NCBI GenBank assembly: GCA_015501595.1
Contig: JADNRX010000004.1
Location: forward strand, 248,001 to 312,000
DNA from: Hymenopellis radicata
Taxonomy: Eukaryota > Basidiomycota > Agaricomycetes > Agaricales > Physalacriaceae
Length of the DNA: 64,000 nt
Reading direction: 5' to 3'
Part shown: positions 56,843 to 64,000 of the stretch, piece after piece
Layout of the letters: each line of letters begins with the position of its first letter
Position numbering within the stretch: position 1 is the first letter of the stretch
The notes under the pieces: model-generated
Database searches by the model: none
Told to the model about the DNA's origin: nothing
Seen by the model: only the letters and a program-made list of their open reading frames with translations
Made by a program: the position numbers and the translations under genes

Positions 56843-57982
56843 TTACTTCTTCAACTTCTCAGTCAGCTCGGGAATGACTTCATACAGATCGCCGACCAGT
56901 CCGATGTCAGCAACCTGGAATATGGGGGCATCGGGATCCTAAAATGGGATGAGTAGGAGTCGGCGTACAAGTGCAGACAGGACATGCCTTGTTCACTGCA
57001 ACGATGAGCTTAGAGTCCTTCATTCCAGCCAGATGCTGGATAGCTCCGGAAATGCCGAAGGCCATGTACAGCTCCGGGGCGACGACCTTCCCAGTCTGTC
57101 CAACCTGGAGGGAGTTGTCTGCATACCCCGCATCAACGGCTGCGCGAGAGGCGCCCACAGCAGCACCTAAAACATCGGCTAGAGGGTACAGGGTGGCCTC
57201 GAAGGTTTCCGCATTTTTGAGGGGACGACCACCGGATACGATGCGACTCGCGGTACCAAGCTCTGGTCGGTCTGACTTTGTCAGAGAGGTACTGATGTGT
57301 TCGGTCGGTACGTCCGAAACGTGGACAGGATCAATAGTTTCGACGTTTACCGACGCAGCAGAGTCGGAAAGAGCCGCGGCAAATGAGGTGGATCGGACGG
57401 TGAAGAACTTGATTGAAACGGAGGAGGGGGCCTTGACGGTAGCAATAGCATTGCCGGCGTAGATGGGGCGTGTAAAAGTGGTCGCGTTGGACGCGGCGTC
57501 GTGTTCAAGGGATGTTATATCGGAAACAGCGGGGACGTCGAGCTGGGCAGCGACGCGAGGAAGGAGTGACTTTGCAAACGAGGACGTTGCAGACACGACG
57601 TGAGTGTACGATGACTCGGAAAGGATCTTGGATAGTAGGGGCGAGACAGTCTCTACAACGGGTGCGGAATATAGCTCTGATGTGGAATGCAGGAGATTAT
57701 CAAGGCCTTTGAGTCTGCGGACAAGTTAGAACGGATCAACCTGGGAATGAGGGGATCGCACTTTTTGGCACTGTCAAGCGCGGCAGCGGCGCTGTCCGGT
57801 CCCGATATGACCAAGCCAGTAACCTTTCCACCGAGCTGTGTAGCAGCAGTAAGGGCAGAGAGGCAAGCCGAGTCCAAAACACCCTGTCGATGCTCCAGGA
57901 TGACGAGCGCATTCGGGGAGACGGCCGACGCGTAGGAGCGGGCCAAATGGCGAGCGACGCGGACCGCCGGACGAGAGAACAT
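56843..57982 (-). CDS. ETFA: electron transfer flavoprotein alpha subunit
   Basis: Mitochondrial FAD protein that passes electrons from acyl-CoA dehydrogenases to ETF-ubiquinone oxidoreductase. Three exons (57762-57982, 56988-57714, 56843-56938) give 347 residues. It has an Arg-rich presequence [19 protein letters not shown], then the N-terminal [14 protein letters not shown]. The C-terminal FAD domain carries [52 protein letters not shown] and [17 protein letters not shown]. These are the signature stretches of the family. Intron 2 starts with GC (AAG|GCATGT on the minus strand at 56987). The 3' end abuts the decayed monooxygenase fragment. Confidence 0.95.
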
Positions 57983-58201
57983 GGTGGGGCTGCTATGGAG
58001 TCCGTTTGCTGGCCGCTGTTAACGTTGAGGACGAAAGCTGGTCGGCGAGAAGCGCATGATTCCGAATCGGCTCCCAAAAAAGGAAGGTGATTCACACACA
58101 CTTCCGAATCGGCAACCATTCGGACCGTAGGGCAATTGCGGCTTGCATTATAACCAGCTTGCAATTTCCCCTTGAATCCACCAACAAATTCGTTTACTGC
58201 A

Positions 58202-60476
58202 ATGTCTTTCCAAAGTCTCGTTTCTGGCTCAGAATGCGCCGTCGCAGCCAACCCGCTCTCTCAGGTCCTTAAGCATACCGACGGGGATCGCAGTCTACAA
58301 CAGGTACAATTCCTCTATCCTGCCCCGGCCCCGCTTACATCCTCCCATAGGATCGCTTAGCTGGTCCGTCCTCGTCCAGAGTAAGTACAACCCAATCACC
58401 CACTCTGATCCATGCTAATCCGGCGCAGCTCAACTTTCTCCCCACCTCGTCCTCGGCTGTCGCCAGCGAACAGGATCTTGCTCTAGCACGCCAGTTCTTC
58501 GAAGCCAATGGAAATGCTCCCGCTTTGCGCGCCGGTCTTTCTGCCCCGCGCTTTGCAGGTGCCGGTCCAGAAATAAATGAAGCCTGGGTCATGGAACAGC
58601 AGCAGCGAATGCTCTCCTTTGAAGCACAAAAGTCTCATCCAAACTTTACCTCGTCTTGGTCATCCGAGTTCAAGGCTTCAGCCCAGCCCCAGTCCTCTAT
58701 CGCGCCATCAAATGTCGGGGCCCCACAGTGTATGTGTAATTCATAATCCCCTTCTCATGCTGACTATCAAATCTAGTCCAGCAGCAAATCCCCTCCATGG
58801 GGATGTACGCGCCGCAAACTTCATATGGGATGGGCATGAACCCCATGTTCCAGCAGACTGCAGGTTACATGCCTTCCGTAGCCCAGGACACTGGCAAGGG
58901 CAAGACCAGAGAAGCCGACTTTGAAGCTGCATTCGCTCAATACGCTGCCGAGCCGTCAAGTGCTCGCATTGTTGATGTTGACAGCAGCGTGGCGGACATA
59001 TCCGAAGCGCTCGCGAAGACCACTTTTGAGCCGCCAGCCGCGGCCTATGATTTTAAACCGTTCGTAATGATCGCATTCTTCTATCACGCCTTCTAATACT
59101 TCCTAGGGTTTGGGATACCCTACAAAACTCTGATCATCCTCCACCCCAGGAAGACTTGGCCAAGTGGGAGGCCGAGTTTAATCAAATGATGAATAATGGC
59201 AGGGAGGCCGACTCGGATTTTGACTTTGAGAACATGATGCAAAGTAACTGGCAGCGAGGCGCAGAGATGGATCGCGGTGAGGCTGATGAACCTCTCAAGT
59301 TTGATAGTGAAGGACTTCCCATACTCGGGGATTACACCTTTGGTATGTCTTGCATCAAGTCTGTCTGCTGGTGCGCTCATACGTTCCGACCACGTAGAAA
59401 CCAAAAACAAATATCTCTCGTCTCCTTCGACCTCTCATCTAGCTGAAGCGAAAGCTCTTCTGGAGCAAAACGGTTCTTTGTCCGAAGCTGCCTTATTGCT
59501 GGAGGCCGCTATTCAACAAGGTGACCTCGGCCAAGGTGGATATGAAGCATGGATTTTGTTAGGCGAAACCCGCAACATGGACGAACGCGAGACTGCCGGT
59601 ATGCGCGCCTTGATGGAGGGTGTGCGGTTAGCCGAAGCTGCTGGCGCTGCGGGAGAGGGCATGCTGGTATGTGGACCTTTTTGCCGACATTTGCATATTC
59701 TGACACTTGCCTAGTCACTCGCGATCTCGTACACCAACGAGGCGTTCGACAGAGCGGCGCACACCATGTTACTGAGATGGTTGCATGCTCGCTACCCTTC
59801 TCACCATATACCAGACGACACTTATCGCGCAACTCGCCATGTCGCTTGGGACGCGAACAGCAAAATTTCCGAGGTGTTTATTGACCTTGCTCGTCAGCAA
59901 CATAGCCAGGGTGTGTTAGACCCTGATGTTCAAATCGCGCTTGGCGTCCTCTTCTATTCCAACAGCGATTATGATCGCGCAAAAGACTGCTTCTCAAGCG
60001 CACTCTCTGTGCGGCCACAAGACTATCTCCTTTGGAATCGCTTAGGCTCTTCGTTATCCAACGGAAGTAAGCCAGAGGAGGCCTTGGGAGCGTATCGAGA
60101 AGCTCTACAGCTACGGCCCACCTACACACGGGCAATATATAATGTTGGAGTAGCTTGTGAGTACATTTGACTTCCTCGTCGGACCGTCCTACCGAGACGT
60201 GTTCCCTAGGCCTCAACATCGGTGCTCACAAGGAAGCTGCGGAACATTTCTTAAGCGCCTTATCAATGCAAGATGTCACGGGTGGACAGACAAGTACCGA
60301 TACCAGCGAGCAGCTGTGGTCCACTCTCAGGAAAACGTTTTTGACGATGGTACGTCTCTGTGCTGGTTTTGCTCGCTTTCCTTCTTATGTGGCTTTAGGG
60401 ACGCGACGACTTGTCTAACCGTGCACAACCTGGCGTCAGCTTGGACTCTTTCCGCCGAGACGGATTTGATTTCTAG
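58202..60476 (+). CDS. PEX5: PEX5, peroxisomal targeting signal 1 receptor
   Basis: Cycling receptor that imports SKL-tailed proteins into peroxisomes. Nine exons (58202-58303, 58351-58380, 58429-58729, 58777-59059, 59107-59342, 59398-59666, 59715-60156, 60210-60349, 60399-60476) give 626 residues without a break. The N-terminal [13 protein letters not shown] holds the conserved Cys that is mono-ubiquitinated for recycling. Trp motifs binding Pex14/Pex13 are visible (WSSEF, WEAEF; also WVMEQ, WDTLQ). The C-terminal half is made of TPR repeats ([76 protein letters not shown]). The end matches PEX5 in order and length. Confidence 0.95.
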
Positions 60477-60682
60477 ACATGTAAACGCGCACTTGTGTTG
60501 TACCCTGCTGTATTAATTTCTCAATCATGATTGGACTATCGCATGTACCTTCTGCGCGTGATAGCTGAGGTCATCATCACGAGAACCAATTTCCAGTTCT
60601 ACGCCAGATCACCGGTCTCAAATGCCAGTTCTTAAACGTACGACGACGGTTCTACCCTTCCTCCGACTGCCTCTTCCCCACA

Positions 60683-63667
60683 ATGTCGTCAAGCGATGTA
60701 CAGATGTGCGTCGACTTTTGTCCTGACTGCTGGCCACGCGTTCTGACAACTTGACTTCTTGGAACAGCCATTCGATATCCAAGCCTTCGGGCTTGGAAGC
60801 GACCAAGCTAAACAAGATATCGTCTCAGGTTACGCAGAACAAGGTGGGAAAAACGCGCCTTTTTGCGCGATTCACGATGTAACACGCCTTCTAGGCTCGC
60901 GGTGGAGCGCAAGCGATGTGTAAGTGTCTATCAATACTGAAGCGACGTTCCATCTCAAGATGCATAGTATATGCTGTCGGATTGAAGGAAGAAGATATGG
61001 AGAAAGCTCAGGTTCGGCCTTTACTGTTGCTCTCTATTTTAGTTTGACAGCATCCAGGTCGGAATATCGCCCATCTGGTGGGAAGGTGGGTGTGAAACGA
61101 CATTTCTTTGGGTCGTACGTGCTCATTCTGCAATCTATCTTAGGGAACCCGTGTAACTCCCATTTGGTGCGTGACCTCGTTGCTCAGTGTTCAAGGCGAC
61201 GTGTTATAAGATCCTTCAAAGCTCGCACTCGCCAACCATGTCAAAGAAGGGTGTAAAGATGCCGGTCTCGTTGGCTTGATCTTCAATACAATCGGTGTGA
61301 GGTATGTTCTATCAATGCAGGTCTTGACGAATACCTTTCTTACCGTGATCTGAAGTGATGCCATTACCATGGGAGGAGATGGTAAGTAGAGCTCGTCCTC
61401 GTTGTCCGACGCGATTAACGAGCATCTACGCATTGTCAGGGATGCGCTATTCGTATGTCTTTCACTAGCTATGTTATGCTCGACTCAAATGACGCGTCGA
61501 CAGTCTCCCTAGTCGCGATATCATCGCGGATTCCATCGAGGCAGTAAGCAAAAATTGTCTCGACGGAGTGAGAGCGTGTGCTCACCTTACTCATATCTCA
61601 GGTCACCATGGCTCAACACTACGACGCGAATATCTCTGTTCCCGGATGTGATAAAAACATGCCTGGATGTTTTATGGCCGCTGCTCGCCACAATCGACCC
61701 ACGATCATTGTATATGGTGGTACTATCAAGGCTGGGACACGACAAGTCGGTAGGTTACAGCCAGATGTTGATTGTCGTGATGAGTGTTAATACTGCATCC
61801 TAGATTGCCCCAATATGGGCTACCAGAAAGGTGGCACGGTCAACATAGCAGATGCATTCGAGTCTTACGGTGCGATCGACTATCTAACGCGTGCTGGCCT
61901 GAGTTGATTTCCGTTCCATAGGTGCTTACAGCGTTGGGAAGATCACGGAAGAAGAGCGCTTCGACGTCGTTCGCCATGCTTGTCCTGGAGCGGGGGCTTG
62001 CGGCGGCATGTTCACGTAATGTTCTTGGGAAATAACGAAAATTGGACTGCCTAACACGGACGTAGGGCCAACACCATGAGCTCAGCGCTTGAGGTTTTAG
62101 GAATGTCTCTTCCTTACTCATCCAGCATTCCTGCCGAGTATCCAGAGAAGGCAAAGGAATGCTATAACGCTGCCAAGTATTTGAAGAAATTGCTCGAGCT
62201 GGATCTCAAGCCCAGGTGTGCAAAGTTCCTTCCTACATATTGTGTTCCGAGAAGTGACATTTGAAAAGCGACATTGTTACGAGACAGTCTTTCTTAAATG
62301 CTATTGTCATCGTCAACATCCTGGGTGGATCAACGAACTCGGTTCGTGCATAACATGCATTTGTTCTTGCCTAGCAGTGTTATTGATACATGCTTCCGAG
62401 TAGGTATTGCACTTCCTGGCCATGGCCCGCGCCGCCAATATTCAGGTTCAGTCGTTTTAATTACATTTTCGATTCAGGCAATCAATGCTTCTCGTAGCTT
62501 GACGTCGACGACTTCCAAAAGGTTGCCGACCGCACACCCTACCTCGCAGACCTCAAGTAAGTAGCGCAACTTTGTGTCGTATCTAAGCTTATTTTCTAGG
62601 CCATCGGGCAAGTATTATATGGAAGACGTCCACAAAGTCGGCGGCATTCCGGCGATTGTCAAGTACCTGCTCAACCACACGGACCTCATCGATGGCTCTC
62701 AGCTGACAGTGACTGGTAAAACACTGGCACAGAATCTTGAAGACGTGGAAGAACTTTCTTTCGACAATCAGGATGTCATTCGAAAGCTCGACAATCCCAT
62801 CAAGAAAACTGGACATCTTACGATTCTACGTGGAAATTTGGCGCCAGGTTCTGCTGTTGCGAAGCTCACTGGTAAAGAAGGTCTCAAATTTGAGGTGAAC
62901 GTTCAGAAGAAATCAAGACAACTGTGTTGCTCACACAAACGTCCAGGGAACTGCAAGATGCTTTGACAGGTGCCTCGTCTCTTCTACTCATACGGCGGGA
63001 TCTGATTGAAAGACAGTCTGGACGGTTTCTTCCCCGCATTAGAAGCTGGAGAAATAAAGGCGGGTACGGTTCTGATCTTCCGCTATCAAGGCCCCAAGGG
63101 CGCACCTGGAATGCCAGAGGTACGTGAAGCGTGATGATGCACGGAAGAACTCACCAACGAAGCTCTGATAGATGCTAGGTACGACGTTGTCCATTATGGG
63201 TCAGCATTCGGTTGATCGTTGGTAGGCCCTACCGCTGCAATCGCTGGCGCTGGATTGAGTAACAGTACCGCCCTCATCACTGATGGTAGATTCTCTGGTA
63301 CGTTGCTACCTATTCATTCGACAGACCCCATCACCGAAGAATGAAACTTTGTAGGTGCAAGTCGTGGCTTCATCATTGGTCACGTAGTACCAGAAGCTCG
63401 TCTCGGCGGGCCCATCGCGCTTGTCAAGGACGGAGATACAATCATTATTGATTCCGAGACGCGAACTATCACCTGGTTAGTTGAAGAGACGGAGCAGGAA
63501 AGACGAAGGAAAGAATGGGAAGCATCCGGTAAAGGCGAACTCAACGTGAAGCGCGGTGTGCTTTACCGTTACGCGAGAGACGTTGCGGTAAGGATTTTAC
63601 ATGTCCCAGAAATTTGCAAGCTGATCGTGACACGCAGCCTGCGAGCTTTGGAGCGTACTGTGATTAG
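60683..63667 (+). CDS. ILV3: dihydroxy-acid dehydratase
   Basis: Fe-S enzyme making the 2-keto acids of valine and isoleucine synthesis. Twenty-four exons from 60683-60705 to 63638-63667 sum to 590 residues. Cluster cysteines sit in [18 protein letters not shown] and [12 protein letters not shown]; the second family signature is TDGRFSGASRGF. Exon 21 is 7 nt (63172-63178) and exon 9 is 13 nt. The start MSSSDVQ gives no mitochondrial presequence. An upstream ATG at 60621 opens MPVLKRTTTVLPFLRLPLPH, which looks like one, but is one base out of frame. A missing base near 60,675-60,690 would join them, so the true protein may start there. Confidence 0.93.
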
Positions 63668-63808
63668 AGGAAAAGCTCATTATCATCTTCAAAAAGTGTA
63701 GGAATAGTACATATAACCCAACGTTCGTATAAAAGCACAGTAAAACTGAAAGATATGAGTGATAAGAACAAGCAGATTGTGGGAAAACGCACTAAGTGAG
63801 CACCCGCG

Positions 63809-64000
63809 CTAGTTGTCATCTCTCTCAGCGGCCTCGCGGATCTCCCGGCTAGGTAAAAGAGGGCGGGTAGCAGGAGAGTCGCCGGGTGTGAGTATCCGCT
63901 CCACAGATTGAGTTGAAGCATTATTGTTGACTTCATTGCGGTAGCTTGGAGTATGGGAATGGTGGGGAGAATGATTGTGCGAATCCTCCTGCGACGCCTT
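63809..64000 (-). CDS. C-terminal end of an unknown protein (runs off window)
   Basis: An open minus-strand frame of about 63 codons enters from the window edge and stops at 63809-63811. It reads as a disordered His/Ser/Asn-rich tail (SHTPSYRNEVNNNASTQ, then LLPSREIREAAERDDN). No splice signal is needed. With so little sequence, the gene cannot be identified. Confidence 0.4.
   Translation of the reverse strand, partial: KASQEDSHNHSPHHSHTPSYRNEVNNNASTQSVERILTPGDSPATRPLLPSREIREAAERDDN

Noticed and set aside
1..64000. Transposons, CRISPR arrays, rRNA genes
   Set aside because: Read by eye on both strands; no transposase, terminal repeats, spaced direct repeats or rRNA signatures were seen. tRNA genes were not noticed either, but a covariance-model scan would be needed to exclude them.

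Overview
This window is nuclear DNA from a filamentous basidiomycete, most likely a mushroom-forming agaricomycete. The signs are genes split by many introns of about 45-60 nt, an N-terminal fungal cellulose-binding module (CBM1) on a secreted GH27 alpha-galactosidase, an F-box protein of the type expanded in these fungi, and a full set of fungal housekeeping genes. Genes are packed on both strands with short intergenic gaps. No transposon, rRNA gene or CRISPR array was seen. No tRNA gene was noticed, but the search for tRNAs was not exhaustive.

Layout. 1-6 kb: 3' end of an MFS transporter, a BLI-3-like FMN-barrel protein, a Nup2/NUP50-type nucleoporin (-) and galactokinase. 6-18 kb: F-box protein (-), multi-pass membrane protein (-), DNA polymerase kappa, RraA-like protein (-) head to head with a Gyp1-type RabGAP, and a caspase-fold peptidase (-). 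18-31 kb: Atg6/Beclin, glutamate-cysteine ligase, ATP synthase delta, a coiled-coil protein (-), GH27 alpha-galactosidase and Utp18. 31-49 kb: a Gly-rich membrane protein (-), Rad9, an Mga2/Spt23-type membrane-tethered factor (-), a mitochondrial membrane protein, a VanZ-like protein (-), a Rec114 candidate, Ap4A phosphorylase (-), a broken ACC-synthase-like aminotransferase and a small membrane protein (-). 49-64 kb: a long unknown protein ending in a HicA-like domain, a chimeric gene, the EEF1A lysine methyltransferase EFM5, an FAD monooxygenase, ETF-alpha (-), PEX5, dihydroxy-acid dehydratase and the end of one more gene.

Most striking locus. At 52.1-53.7 kb a stretch of about 0.8 kb is tandemly duplicated. 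The duplicated unit starts inside the 3' end of the HicA-like gene and ends inside the 5' end of EFM5. The duplication therefore left both parents intact and made a third gene between them: EFM5's N-terminus joined in frame to the HicA-like domain. A 4-bp CGTG is shared at the junction. Between the two copies one intron donor changed from GT to GC.

Sequence quality. About 27 apparent single-base frame breaks, most of them missing bases and several in homopolymers, interrupt otherwise conserved genes, while other long genes are clean over 9-24 exons. This looks mainly like uncorrected consensus error. The ACC-synthase-like gene has six breaks and may be a true pseudogene. All exon models were made by hand from splice signals, phase and remembered family motifs. 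No alignment or database search was possible.
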